A stretch of 64,000 bases of DNA from Gammaproteobacteria bacterium (GTDB lineage: Bacteria; Pseudomonadota; Gammaproteobacteria; Legionellales; Legionellaceae), in NCBI GenBank assembly GCA_022600575.1, contig JAHZKF010000066.1, positions 1 through 64,000 of the forward strand, given 5' to 3'. The notes under the pieces are model-generated. The model ran no database searches and was not told the origin of the DNA. It saw only the letters and a program-made list of their open reading frames with translations. Shown here in pieces: positions 18,863-27,202 of this stretch (position 1 is its first letter; every line of letters starts with the position of its first letter). Both the position numbers and the translations under genes were made by a program.

Positions 18863-20080
18863 ATGTTAGAAGGTTTAGTTTTAGGCGGCCTATTTTATGG
18901 TTTAGCACTTCTTATTGTTATAGGTCTTGTTAATTGTTATACACCGCTGACTAACCGTTTGTTTGGGGTTATTTTGCTCTGTTTTGTGGGCCATTATGTC
19001 GGGTGTTATGCATATTCGCTTTTTCAATCAGATTCTTATCACACCTTTTTCTTAAAGGCAACGCCTGTGTATTATGGTTCTAGTACATCATTTATCCTTA
19101 ATATGGTGTGGTATGTACGTGCCTGGTTTACAGGAGAGTCTTATTTGGGGACGTTATTCTTCTTCTCAGCTTTTTCATTTGTTGGTCATATATTATGGTA
19201 CTTGGTTTTTGTACATCTAGCTAAAACATTAAAAATTAATTATCAACCCTATCTTTTTCCCGCCTTAATTTTGATGTGCTGGCCATCTTTTTTATTTTTT
19301 ACTGCGGGGATTGGGAAAGATTCCTTAAGCTTTTTTCTGATTCCTTCCGTTTTATTAACTTGGAATCAGCTTATTTATGGGAAAAGCAAGAAAGGGCTTA
19401 TGTTTGTTTGTCTTGTGTTAGCTGTATGTCTGATGACAATGGTACGTCCTTATCTTTTGATGATTATAGGCGGTGCTTGTTATGCCTCAACGTTTAATGG
19501 CCTGAAGAGGTTGTCTTTTTTCCGGTTATTATCACTTATCGTCCTTGCGCCTCTTTTACTTTATGCGGTTCATTGGGTGATTACCACCCAAGGTGGAATG
19601 GAAAATACAGATGCGACCGATATTATGAATAGAGCTTATAAACAACAAGAGCTATTGAACGGGGGTACTTCATTCCCCATGTTATCGAAGAACCCTGTTA
19701 TTGTATTTTTATCATTACCCTATAGTTTTATGATGAATCTCATTATGCCTTTATTTGTTTTCGCGCATAACCTAGAGGCTTTACTCGCTTCATTTGAGAA
19801 CTTATTTCTTATCAATATGATTTATCGGTTTTGGAAAAATAGAAGGCAGTGGCGATTTGTTAAGTCTCAAGTGGATTTTGCAAAACTTTGCTTTTACACG
19901 TTTATGTTTGGGATGGCCTTCTTAGGTTTGGTTAATACCAACTTAGGGTTGGCGATGCGGCAAAAAGGCATGTATTTGCCGGCCTTTATTGTACTTGCTC
20001 TTGTAATGCAGCTGCATAATAAGAGGCTTAAGCATGAAAGCCGAGTTGCTTATAATCAAGCCTCAGCAGAAGCTACTTGA
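18863..20080 (+). CDS. Polytopic membrane protein, candidate O-antigen polymerase (Wzy-like)
   Basis: This 405-residue protein has roughly ten hydrophobic segments from residue 5 onward, with a loop of about 40-50 polar residues around 235-270 and a basic C-terminal tail. This is the topology of Wzy-type O-antigen polymerases, which are very divergent in sequence. It starts six bases after the amidotransferase stop and is the last + strand gene before pgi. No Wzx flippase or ABC exporter is seen in the window, so the export route is unknown. Assignment rests on topology and position only. Its stop codon is separated from the convergent pgi stop by a single base. Confidence 0.5.
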   Translation: MLEGLVLGGLFYGLALLIVIGLVNCYTPLTNRLFGVILLCFVGHYVGCYAYSLFQSDSYHTFFLKATPVYYGSSTSFILNMVWYVRAWFTGESYLGTLFFFSAFSFVGHILWYLVFVHLAKTLKINYQPYLFPALILMCWPSFLFFTAGIGKDSLSFFLIPSVLLTWNQLIYGKSKKGLMFVCLVLAVCLMTMVRPYLLMIIGGACYASTFNGLKRLSFFRLLSLIVLAPLLLYAVHWVITTQGGMENTDATDIMNRAYKQQELLNGGTSFPMLSKNPVIVFLSLPYSFMMNLIMPLFVFAHNLEALLASFENLFLINMIYRFWKNRRQWRFVKSQVDFAKLCFYTFMFGMAFLGLVNTNLGLAMRQKGMYLPAFIVLALVMQLHNKRLKHESRVAYNQASAEAT

Positions 20081-20081
20081 G

Positions 20082-21539
20082 TTAACTGAATGCTTCTGCA
20101 CGTGTTTTTTTTGCACTTTCTACACCTGGTTGATCAAAGGGATTAATATTCCAAATAACACTTTGTGTAAATATTTTGTGTTCATAAAGAGCGATAAGTG
20201 CGCCAATGCTAAATGGTGAATAGTCATTAAGACGAATATGGTTTAGCGGTTTTTTACCTTGAATACAAGCGTAAGGATCATTTTCGTCGTGAATGCCTTG
20301 TGTCAACACACGCATTTTATTAGAACACATTTGATTGATTAGCTCCCCTTCAAATGCATCAATACTGACAAAATCGGCAGTGACTTGATGTGTACCCTGA
20401 CAAAGTGATTGGTAATAACTATGTTGTGCTTGATTTCCAAGCCCTCCCCATATCATTGGTCCTGTTGCATAAGTTAGTTTTTTACCGTGTATATCAACAG
20501 ATTTACCGTTGCTTTCCATATCGAGTTGTTGAATGAACGGTGTGAGTTGTTCAAGTTGTCTTGCATAGGTTAATATCAGCAGGTTATTGATATGTAAAAA
20601 ATTATTATTCCATATTCCAATGAGTCCTAATAGGCTAGGCATATTTTGCTCAAACTCAGCATTTAAGAAATGTTTATCCATGGCATTTGCGCCAGCAAGA
20701 AATTGTGAAAATGCTTCAAATCCTATCGCGATAGCTGTGATTAAATTCACTGCTGAACATGCAGAAAAGCGACCACCGACCCATTCCCATATGGGGAGTA
20801 TCGTTGTCATACCAAATTGACGTGCTTTTTCTATTTGTGCAGTGATGGCGATAAAATGATTTTTGATCGGATTTTGACCGAACCAGTTCATTGCTTTTTG
20901 GGCATTATATAAGGTTTCTTGGGTTGTGAATGATTTTGAAGTAACGATGAAGAGAGTTGTTTCAGGTTGAAGAGATGCTATGGTGGTTTCTAGGCTGTAT
21001 GGATCAACATCTGAAACAAAATGATAGTGTAAATCAGATGACGTGATGTGTTTTAATGCATTTAAACAAAATCTTGGCCCTAAATCAGAACCACCAATGC
21101 CAATGTTTACAATATCAGTAATCGGCTTTCCAGAATAACCAAACCATTGCATGGATCGAACTTTTTCAGAAATATGCTTAATTTGATGACGTGCTTCAAC
21201 GATAAAAGGCATGATGTTTTGATTGTCAACCCAAATATTTGTGTCATCAGACGCACGTAATGCTGTATGAAGAGCAGGTCTCTTCTCGGTGACATTGACA
21301 GTATCACCACACATGAGCGCTTCTATTTTTTCTTTGAGTTGACATGTATGAGCAAGGGCAATGAGTTTTTCCAAAATGGGGGGTGAAAGATGCTGATGTG
21401 TGTAATCTAGGGTGATGCCACAAGTGCTAAGCGTTAACGTTTTCTGAGGAAGCTTTTGGTGACTTGATTGAGTGTTAATATATAAATTTGCATATTCTGT
21501 TAATGATTTCCAAATGACTGACTTTGCTTGTTGCTCCAT
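20082..21539 (-). CDS. pgi: Glucose-6-phosphate isomerase
   Basis: Pgi interconverts glucose 6-phosphate and fructose 6-phosphate, linking central metabolism to GalU/RmlA (via glucose 1-phosphate) and ManC. At 485 residues it is shorter than the 549-residue E. coli enzyme, mostly at the N-terminus, but key motifs are intact: NIGIGGSDLGPRF, VTSKSFTTQET, the GGRFSACSAV block and the C-terminal FDQPGVESAK. It is the only - strand gene in the first 29 kb. A GGACG ribosome-binding site lies seven bases before the ATG and a candidate -10 (TATAGT, complement of 21572-21577) precedes it. Confidence 0.94.
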   Translation of the reverse strand: MEQQAKSVIWKSLTEYANLYINTQSSHQKLPQKTLTLSTCGITLDYTHQHLSPPILEKLIALAHTCQLKEKIEALMCGDTVNVTEKRPALHTALRASDDTNIWVDNQNIMPFIVEARHQIKHISEKVRSMQWFGYSGKPITDIVNIGIGGSDLGPRFCLNALKHITSSDLHYHFVSDVDPYSLETTIASLQPETTLFIVTSKSFTTQETLYNAQKAMNWFGQNPIKNHFIAITAQIEKARQFGMTTILPIWEWVGGRFSACSAVNLITAIAIGFEAFSQFLAGANAMDKHFLNAEFEQNMPSLLGLIGIWNNNFLHINNLLILTYARQLEQLTPFIQQLDMESNGKSVDIHGKKLTYATGPMIWGGLGNQAQHSYYQSLCQGTHQVTADFVSIDAFEGELINQMCSNKMRVLTQGIHDENDPYACIQGKKPLNHIRLNDYSPFSIGALIALYEHKIFTQSVIWNINPFDQPGVESAKKTRAEAFS

Positions 21540-21664
21540 GTCAAAACGTCCTTTTTTATTTGATACTACACACTATACCGGATTTAAAAGGAGTAAATAA
21601 ACAGGTATATATACTTTTTGATGTTGCTGCTTGGAATAATTAGCTGTCATTAATTGGCGTTTTT

Positions 21665-21705
21665 TAGCCCGAAACGTTAATCGGGCCGGAATTACCGCCG
21701 GGCTA
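21665..21705. promoter_or_regulatory. Competing inverted repeats in the pgi/epimerase divergent gap
   Basis: Between divergent pgi and the epimerase gene, TAGCCCG (21665-21671) pairs with CGGGCTA (21699-21705). Its core GCCCG (21667-21671) can instead pair with CGGGC (21682-21686). The first arm is preceded by TTTTT (21661-21665). In this AT-rich gap the patch is conspicuously GC-rich. It may be a leader-RNA switch for the epimerase operon, or a terminator-like element read on the - strand, where the complementary A/T-run would lie downstream. No family match is recognised. Confidence 0.35.
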
Positions 21706-21776
21706 TTGAAAGAGCATGCGTTTTGGCTTTACTATGTGTCATTAATTGTATAAGGACGTTTTAAGTGGAGTAAGGG

Positions 21777-22832
21777 ATGACGGCTATGAATCAGTTTGAA
21801 CGCCAAAAGATTTTTTTAACCACCAATCCCAAAATTTGGTTGATTACGGGAGTTGCGGGTTTCATTGGTTCACACCTACTAGAAAATTTACTTAAGCTTA
21901 ATCAAACGGTCGTCGGATTAGATAATTTTTCGACCGGATTTCAACGTAACTTAGATGATGTGCAGATGCATGTCAGCGTTGAGCAATGGGAACGTTTTTC
22001 TTTTGTGCAGGGAGACATTCGAGATTCTGAAACGTGCCAAAAAGTAACTGAAGGGGTTGATTATGTACTTCATCAGGCAGCCTTGGGTTCTGTTCCTCGC
22101 TCAATTGATAATCCAATAACAACCAATGCTGTTAATGTCTCAGGTTTTCTTAACATGCTCGTTGCTGCGAAAGAAAACCAAGTGTCTAGCTTCACTTATG
22201 CTACTTCGAGTTCAACGTATGGCGATCATAAGGCGTTACCTAAAGTTGAAGATAAAATTGGCAATCCTTTATCACCTTATGCCGTAACAAAGCTTGTGAA
22301 TGAGCAGTATGCTAAAGTGTTTCAACGAGTTTATGGGTTTAAGTCCGTCGGGTTACGTTATTTTAATGTGTTTGGAGCACGTCAAGATCCAAATGGAGCC
22401 TATGCAGCCGTTATTCCGAGGTGGGCTGCTTCAATGATTAATGGAGAACCTATTTATATTAATGGTGACCCTGAAATCAGTCGAGACTTTTGTTTTATTG
22501 AGAATGTGGTTCAGGCTAATATTCTTGCCGCAACTGCGGATGATATTGTAAAAGGTGATATTTACAATATTGCACTCAATCAACGTACCACACTGAAAGA
22601 GTTAGCAAAATATTTAAAGTGTGCATTGGAAAAACAAGACATATTTTATACATTAGACCCCATTTGCAGAGATGAAAGACCGGGAGATGTAAAGCATTCT
22701 CACGCTGATATCAGTAAAGCTAGAAAATATTTAGGTTATGAGCCGCAGTATCAAGTGATAGATGGTATACAAGAAGCGATGGCATGGTATGTAGAACAAT
22801 TAGAAAAAAAGGGTGTTGAAGTAGAAGCTTAA
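21777..22832 (+). CDS. UDP-N-acetylglucosamine 4-epimerase (WbpP/TviC type)
   Basis: This extended SDR of 351 residues resembles WbpP/VipB, which interconvert UDP-GlcNAc and UDP-GalNAc (or their uronates). It has the longer N-terminus of that group (an [20 protein letters not shown] opening near residue 17), [15 protein letters not shown], the YAVTK catalytic pair, and [21 protein letters not shown], which is diagnostic for this subfamily. GGAG at 21767-21770 supports ATG 21777. It leads the second polysaccharide block. The product could serve as substrate for the phosphoglycosyl transferase encoded 1.8 kb downstream. Confidence 0.9.
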   Translation: MTAMNQFERQKIFLTTNPKIWLITGVAGFIGSHLLENLLKLNQTVVGLDNFSTGFQRNLDDVQMHVSVEQWERFSFVQGDIRDSETCQKVTEGVDYVLHQAALGSVPRSIDNPITTNAVNVSGFLNMLVAAKENQVSSFTYATSSSTYGDHKALPKVEDKIGNPLSPYAVTKLVNEQYAKVFQRVYGFKSVGLRYFNVFGARQDPNGAYAAVIPRWAASMINGEPIYINGDPEISRDFCFIENVVQANILAATADDIVKGDIYNIALNQRTTLKELAKYLKCALEKQDIFYTLDPICRDERPGDVKHSHADISKARKYLGYEPQYQVIDGIQEAMAWYVEQLEKKGVEVEA

Positions 22833-22866
22833 TGAAAACGGATGAGTAATTATCAGGAGAGACAGT

Positions 22867-23655
22867 ATGAAGTTGCATCAGTTAGCCTATAACGAAACAA
22901 TGACGCCAAGCGTGATTGGTGAAATGGTGGCAAAAGCAGCGTATGAAAATCATTTAGTGCATGTTGTGGATATTCCTTTTAAAGAAGATGTCTTAGCCGA
23001 TTTTTATCACCAGGTAACAGAAAACATTGGCGAATGTCTTGACCTGGCAGAAACAGAAGGTTCATATTCGGTTGGTGGAAAGTGGACGCATGTTTGTTAT
23101 GATCCTTCGTTGCAAAACGCCTATCGTTCTTCATCTAATGCGCAGCCGCTTCATACAGACGGTTCTTATTTATTTGAATCTCCTGATGCTACCTGTATGT
23201 ATTGCATTAGTGCCGCCTCAGAAGGTGGTGGAACTATTTTTATTACAGCAGAAGAATTAATGACTTATTTGAAGAAAGATGATCCTGCTTTGTTTGATCA
23301 ATTAATGAATACACCAGTGTGTTTTTCAAGATCCTTTGAGAATGGAGCGAATGAAAAGACAAGAAAAATTATTGAGGTTGATGAGCAAGGAAAAATCACA
23401 CTTACTTGGAATTATTTCCGGGTCGACCCAAATCAGTCTGCTGATACCAAAGAGATGTGTGAAGCATTCCATCATTATTTACAAACGCAAATTGTAGGAT
23501 CAGATCGAGTGCATACCGTTTTTTTGAAGCCGGGAGAGGCTATATTATGGCTGGATGAGCAAGTACTGCACGGACGGGATGCCTTTTTAGGGAGCGAATA
23601 TGGTGTGCGAAATTTGGCAAAAACATCGATTAACTTGAAAGGTTTTAAACCATGA
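22867..23655 (+). CDS. TauD/TfdA-type Fe(II)/2-oxoglutarate-dependent oxygenase
   Basis: This is a 262-residue non-haem iron oxygenase. The facial-triad motif HTDG begins at His96 (Asp98 second), the distal histidine is in EQVLHGRDAF and the 2-oxoglutarate-binding arginine in VRNLAK near the C-terminus. Enzymes of this fold hydroxylate or oxidatively cleave small carboxylate-containing substrates, and the family includes members acting on acyl groups and amino acids. Here it overlaps an aldo/keto reductase gene by four bases (ATGA) and sits in a glycan locus. It may therefore modify a sugar or an acyl chain. Substrate unknown. Confidence 0.82.
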   Translation: MKLHQLAYNETMTPSVIGEMVAKAAYENHLVHVVDIPFKEDVLADFYHQVTENIGECLDLAETEGSYSVGGKWTHVCYDPSLQNAYRSSSNAQPLHTDGSYLFESPDATCMYCISAASEGGGTIFITAEELMTYLKKDDPALFDQLMNTPVCFSRSFENGANEKTRKIIEVDEQGKITLTWNYFRVDPNQSADTKEMCEAFHHYLQTQIVGSDRVHTVFLKPGEAILWLDEQVLHGRDAFLGSEYGVRNLAKTSINLKGFKP

Positions 23656-24557
23656 ACTCAAGAGCATTTGGGAAAACAAACGTTTTTTTGAGTCCTATAA
23701 CACTTGGAACAATGCGTTTTGAAGAAAGCCGATTTGAAGGTTCAAAAGAGGCTGCTGCGTTTCTTGAATATTTATATGAGCGGGGTGTTAACACCTACCA
23801 TACATCTTCAGAATATGAAACGCATTCATTCTTCTGTGATATTTTTCAGCGATTTAAACAGGGTAAGCCAAATTGCGAGACAAAGCATATTGTTAAGTTG
23901 GCTTGTCCTCACTTTGAAGAATCGGATTTTTCTGCTGTGCGATTAGAGCATTTAGTGGATGAACAGTTAAAGGCACTTCAGATTGAACAAATAGATATTG
24001 TACAGTGGCTCTTTCGACAGAAGCAAAATATAGATACGGTACGAATACCAAAGTTCGAAAATTGTGCAGATGAAGTTCTGTCTGCTTTTTCAAGGTTAAA
24101 ACAATCTGGTAAAATCAAGGCATTGAGTGCTTTTCCTTATTCCTTACCCTTTGCTGATGCAATTAAAAGGCATCACTTTGTTGATGGATTTGCAGATTAT
24201 TTGAACTTTTATGAGCGGAACTGGGTTAAGCCGTTACACGATTTGCAGTTAGAACACTTGGGATTTTTAGCGATTCGACCTTTATTTGCAGGTAAGCTAT
24301 TAACATTAAGCACAGAAAAAAAGATGCTTTTAGAGCAGTTCAATAATCGATTTAAATTAGATCATGTTGAACAGATGGCATTGGCATATCCGTTACTACA
24401 CCCTAACGTTTCTTCTATTATTTTAAGTCTTTCTAGCCAAAAGCATGCTGATAGGGCTATTGAAGTGGGGGAATGTATTTCTGCCGAAGGTGATAAAGAG
24501 ATGTTTTTTGCGTGGAGTCAATGTTTGGATGAGGCTTGCTTTTCAGAAGCAGAGTGA
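23652..24557 (+). CDS. Aldo/keto reductase family oxidoreductase
   Basis: This 301-residue TIM-barrel protein opens with AFGKTNVFLSPITLGTMRF, the usual aldo/keto reductase start. The region around NTYHTSSEYE at about 49-58 carries the catalytic-tyrosine position, and FPYSLPFAD and LAIRPLFAGKLL correspond to later barrel strands. The family's SxGxSN cofactor pattern is only weakly matched, so the cofactor and activity are uncertain. It is translationally coupled to the TauD-type oxygenase. In this cluster it might reduce a 3-keto acyl or keto-sugar intermediate; that is inference. Confidence 0.7.
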   Translation: MNSRAFGKTNVFLSPITLGTMRFEESRFEGSKEAAAFLEYLYERGVNTYHTSSEYETHSFFCDIFQRFKQGKPNCETKHIVKLACPHFEESDFSAVRLEHLVDEQLKALQIEQIDIVQWLFRQKQNIDTVRIPKFENCADEVLSAFSRLKQSGKIKALSAFPYSLPFADAIKRHHFVDGFADYLNFYERNWVKPLHDLQLEHLGFLAIRPLFAGKLLTLSTEKKMLLEQFNNRFKLDHVEQMALAYPLLHPNVSSIILSLSSQKHADRAIEVGECISAEGDKEMFFAWSQCLDEACFSEAE

Positions 24558-24616
24558 ATGACATGATTTGTATTACATACCACATCGTAGTTTATTACAC
24601 ATAGGAAAAAGTGTTT

Positions 24617-25246
24617 ATGAGAAATTACCAAAGGTATGGAAAGCCTTGTTTTGATTTGTTTGTCTCTTTGTGTGCATTCATTGTTTTATCTCCATTGTTT
24701 TTGTTATTAATTTTGCTTGTGCGATTGAATTTAGGAAGTCCGGTGTTTTTTTCTCAAGAGCGTGGTGGGAAGGGAGGGACGCGTTTTAAAATTCTTAAAT
24801 TTCGCACGATGGTAGATAGTTATGATAAAGATAAACAGTTATTACCTGACGAGCAGCGGCTCACAAAGTTTGGAAAATTTTTAAGAAATTCAAGTTTGGA
24901 TGAGCTGCCTGCATTATTGAATGTACTTCAAGGCCAAATGAGTATAGTTGGACCTAGGCCTTTTGTTGCGGATTATCTTGAGTATTATGATGCTCATCAA
25001 AAGCAACGTCATCTAGTTAAACCTGGGATTACAGGGTGGGCGCAAATCAATGGAAGAAATGCTATAACTTGGGATGAAAAGTTTGAGTTTGATATTTGGT
25101 ATGTAGAGAGGCAAACATTCTTATTAGATTTAAAGATTATTCTTTTAACATTTAAGCGTGTGTTTAAACAAGCAGATATTTCAAATGAAGCGCATGCTAC
25201 GATGCCAAGTTTTATTGAACTATCTAATAAAAATGAGGAGAGTTAG
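24617..25246 (+). CDS. Monotopic phosphoglycosyl transferase (PglC/WcaJ type)
   Basis: This 209-residue enzyme transfers a sugar 1-phosphate from a UDP-sugar to undecaprenyl phosphate, starting a lipid-linked glycan. It has the single N-terminal re-entrant hydrophobic segment (LFVSLCAFIVLSPLFLLLILL) and the family motifs FFSQERGGKGG, FKILKFRTM, the catalytic-region SLDELPALLNVLQGQMSIVGPRP and PGITGWAQINGRN. It is the size of PglC rather than the larger WcaJ. ATG 24617 is preferred, though a GTG at 24611 is also possible; AGGA precedes both. It is followed two bases later by the ACP gene. Confidence 0.9.
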   Translation: MRNYQRYGKPCFDLFVSLCAFIVLSPLFLLLILLVRLNLGSPVFFSQERGGKGGTRFKILKFRTMVDSYDKDKQLLPDEQRLTKFGKFLRNSSLDELPALLNVLQGQMSIVGPRPFVADYLEYYDAHQKQRHLVKPGITGWAQINGRNAITWDEKFEFDIWYVERQTFLLDLKIILLTFKRVFKQADISNEAHATMPSFIELSNKNEES

Positions 25247-25247
25247 G

Positions 25248-25463
25248 GTGGAAGAGCAAGTCTTAGGAAGAATGGATAGGTTATTGCAACTGCCAATAGG
25301 AACTTTGTCAGGTGATGAGAGGCTGGATGAATTAGAAAATTGGGATTCGATGAGCGTGATTGAATTTATGACTTTGGCTGATGAAGAGTTTTCAATCAAA
25401 CTTGATCCAAGCTTGATTAACGATGCGGAAACGATAGACAATTTAATTGACTTACTGAAATAA
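25248..25463 (+). CDS. Small acyl carrier protein
   Basis: This is a 71-residue stand-alone acyl carrier protein. The start is GTG 25248, two bases after the sugar transferase stop, supported by GAGGAG at 25235-25240; a longer upstream frame exists but overlaps that gene. The phosphopantetheine attachment serine is Ser34 in NWDSMSVIEFM, followed by the acidic helix typical of ACPs. It lies two genes before a KAS III-like gene and directly before an acyltransferase. It is therefore likely a dedicated carrier for an acyl group attached to a sugar, not the housekeeping AcpP. Confidence 0.85.
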   Translation: MEEQVLGRMDRLLQLPIGTLSGDERLDELENWDSMSVIEFMTLADEEFSIKLDPSLINDAETIDNLIDLLK

Positions 25464-25502
25464 ACTGGATTAAAGATTTAAGAAGTCACGTTGGAGAAGG
25501 TT

Positions 25503-26141
25503 GTGGCACATCTAATTATTATCGGTGCAGGTGGGTTTGGCCCAGAAGTTTTGTCTGTTGCACAAGCGATGCTTGTTGAGCAAAAGCTAACATTTAAAGG
25601 TTTTTTGGATGACAATAAAACAGTCTTGAAGCAGCGTGGCGGAACTTATCCCGTATTAGGACGATGTGAAGCTTATATGCCAGAGGAAGGTGATAGATTT
25701 ATCTGTGCTATTGCAGATCCTAAAACAAAATTGCGTATTTGTAATCGATTAGTGGAAAAAGGTGCTATTTTTGTTAATTTGATTCATTCTTCAGCTTTTG
25801 TAAGTGAAGAGGCTGAGCTTGGAATGGGACTGATTGCATTTCCACATACATTTATTTCTACACAAACGACAATAGGCGATTTTGTGACGTTGAATGCTTC
25901 GTCAGTTGTTGGGCATCATGCTCAGCTTGATAGTGGTTGCACTTTAAGTCCACATGCTACAGTGAGTGGTTTTGCTCATTTGAAGCAAGGGGCTTTTATG
26001 GGCTCATCTTCAACCGTTATGTTAGAACGAACAGTTGGGGAGTTTGCTAGAATTGGGGCAGGTTCAGTCGCAGTCCGTCATGTAAAACCAGGACATACGG
26101 TGTTTGGTTTGCCAGCAAAAACGATTTTTGAGGATGCATAG
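25503..26141 (+). CDS. NeuD/PglD-type acyltransferase, second copy
   Basis: This 212-residue protein combines an N-terminal Rossmann-like PglD_N domain (AHLIIIGAGGFGPEVLSVA) with a left-handed beta-helix of I-G hexads (AELGMGLIAFPHTF onward), and a C-terminal FGLPAKTI. The closest type is PglD/NeuD, which acylates the 4-amino group of UDP-4-amino sugars or hydroxyls of sialic acids. I prefer GTG 25503, since GGAG at 25493-25496 gives good spacing; TTG 25491 is the alternative. Being next to an ACP and a KAS III-like enzyme, it may use an acyl-ACP donor instead of acetyl-CoA (inference). Confidence 0.8.
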   Translation: MAHLIIIGAGGFGPEVLSVAQAMLVEQKLTFKGFLDDNKTVLKQRGGTYPVLGRCEAYMPEEGDRFICAIADPKTKLRICNRLVEKGAIFVNLIHSSAFVSEEAELGMGLIAFPHTFISTQTTIGDFVTLNASSVVGHHAQLDSGCTLSPHATVSGFAHLKQGAFMGSSSTVMLERTVGEFARIGAGSVAVRHVKPGHTVFGLPAKTIFEDA

Positions 26142-26143
26142 TC

Positions 26144-27133
26144 ATGTCACATGCTGTTTTGAAAGCAGTTGAATATGCACTTCCTGATAAAATATTATCT
26201 AATCAGGACCTAATCGATATTTTTCCTGACTGGACAATTGAAAAAATTGAGGCAAAGACAGGGATAAAACAGCGACATATTGCAAGGTCGGATGAGTATG
26301 CCTCTGATTTTGCTGTTAGAGCGGCAGAAAAATTATTTGAACATCATCTTATTTCTGCCGTTGATATCGATTTTATTTTATATTGCACACAAAGTCCTGA
26401 TGATTTAGTTCCTACAACCGCTTGTATACTGCAAGAGCGCTTAGGTTGTTCAAAGACAACAGGTGCTTTAGATTATAACTTAGGATGCTCAGGTTACGTT
26501 TATGGTTTATCCATAGCGAAGGGATTGATTGAGACAGGACAGGCCCGAAATGTTTTATTGTTAACGGCAGATACCTATAGTAAATATTTACTTCCAGAAG
26601 ATAGGGCTGTTAGAACGATTTTTGGAGATGGTGGTTCAGCAAGTTGGATAGGCAGTGATGCGAAAGATACTTATATTTTTCCAGCAGCTTTTGGCAGTGA
26701 TGGCGCTGGCTCCAAACACCTTGCAGCACATGGATTCGGATTAAAACAATTGGAAGGTGATGAAAGTAAGGGGTTTAAAATGAATGGCCCTGAAGTTTTT
26801 AAATTTGCCCTAGAGGTAGTGCCTGATATTATTGCTAAAGCATTGGAGCGAGCTGGAATACAAGAAGATCAAATTGACCTATATATTTTTCATCAAGCGA
26901 ATCAATATATGTTGGAAGTATTGAGGAAAAAGTGCAATATTCCAATGAATAAATTTGTAGTTGCATTAAGCCATTTTGGCAATACGGTTTCTTCGACTAT
27001 CCCAATAGCATTGTCTGAAGTTTCAAAAAATAATGAGCAACAGTGTCATCAATATGCAATGTTAGTAGGATTCGGGACCGGTTATTCTTGGAGTGCTGCT
27101 GTCATTAATTTAGAGATGATTTTTAAATCTTGA
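26144..27133 (+). CDS. Beta-ketoacyl-ACP synthase III-like protein (FabH family)
   Basis: This 329-residue thiolase-fold enzyme resembles KAS III. The catalytic triad is complete: Cys115 in YNLGCSGYVYGL, His at about 250 in FHQANQ and Asn at about 280 in GNTVSST. The substrate-specificity region RHIARSDE and TADTYSKYLLPEDRAVRTIFGDGG are also standard. KAS III enzymes condense an acyl-CoA with malonyl-ACP. Placement inside a glycan locus beside its own ACP suggests synthesis of a short 3-oxoacyl chain for sugar acylation. Primary fatty-acid initiation by a relocated fabH is less likely, since no fab genes are nearby. Confidence 0.88.
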   Translation: MSHAVLKAVEYALPDKILSNQDLIDIFPDWTIEKIEAKTGIKQRHIARSDEYASDFAVRAAEKLFEHHLISAVDIDFILYCTQSPDDLVPTTACILQERLGCSKTTGALDYNLGCSGYVYGLSIAKGLIETGQARNVLLLTADTYSKYLLPEDRAVRTIFGDGGSASWIGSDAKDTYIFPAAFGSDGAGSKHLAAHGFGLKQLEGDESKGFKMNGPEVFKFALEVVPDIIAKALERAGIQEDQIDLYIFHQANQYMLEVLRKKCNIPMNKFVVALSHFGNTVSSTIPIALSEVSKNNEQQCHQYAMLVGFGTGYSWSAAVINLEMIFKS

Positions 27134-27202
27134 TGACACTTGTAGTCATTGAATGTTTAGCAGGTCAATATTAAACAATATAAATAAAAGCAGGAGGGAT
27201 AC

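Noticed and set aside
21690..21702. Possible ops/JUMPstart element (GGCGGTA on the - strand)
   Set aside because: Only GGCGGTA of the ops pattern is present and it points toward pgi, not toward the glycan genes; the rest of JUMPstart is absent.
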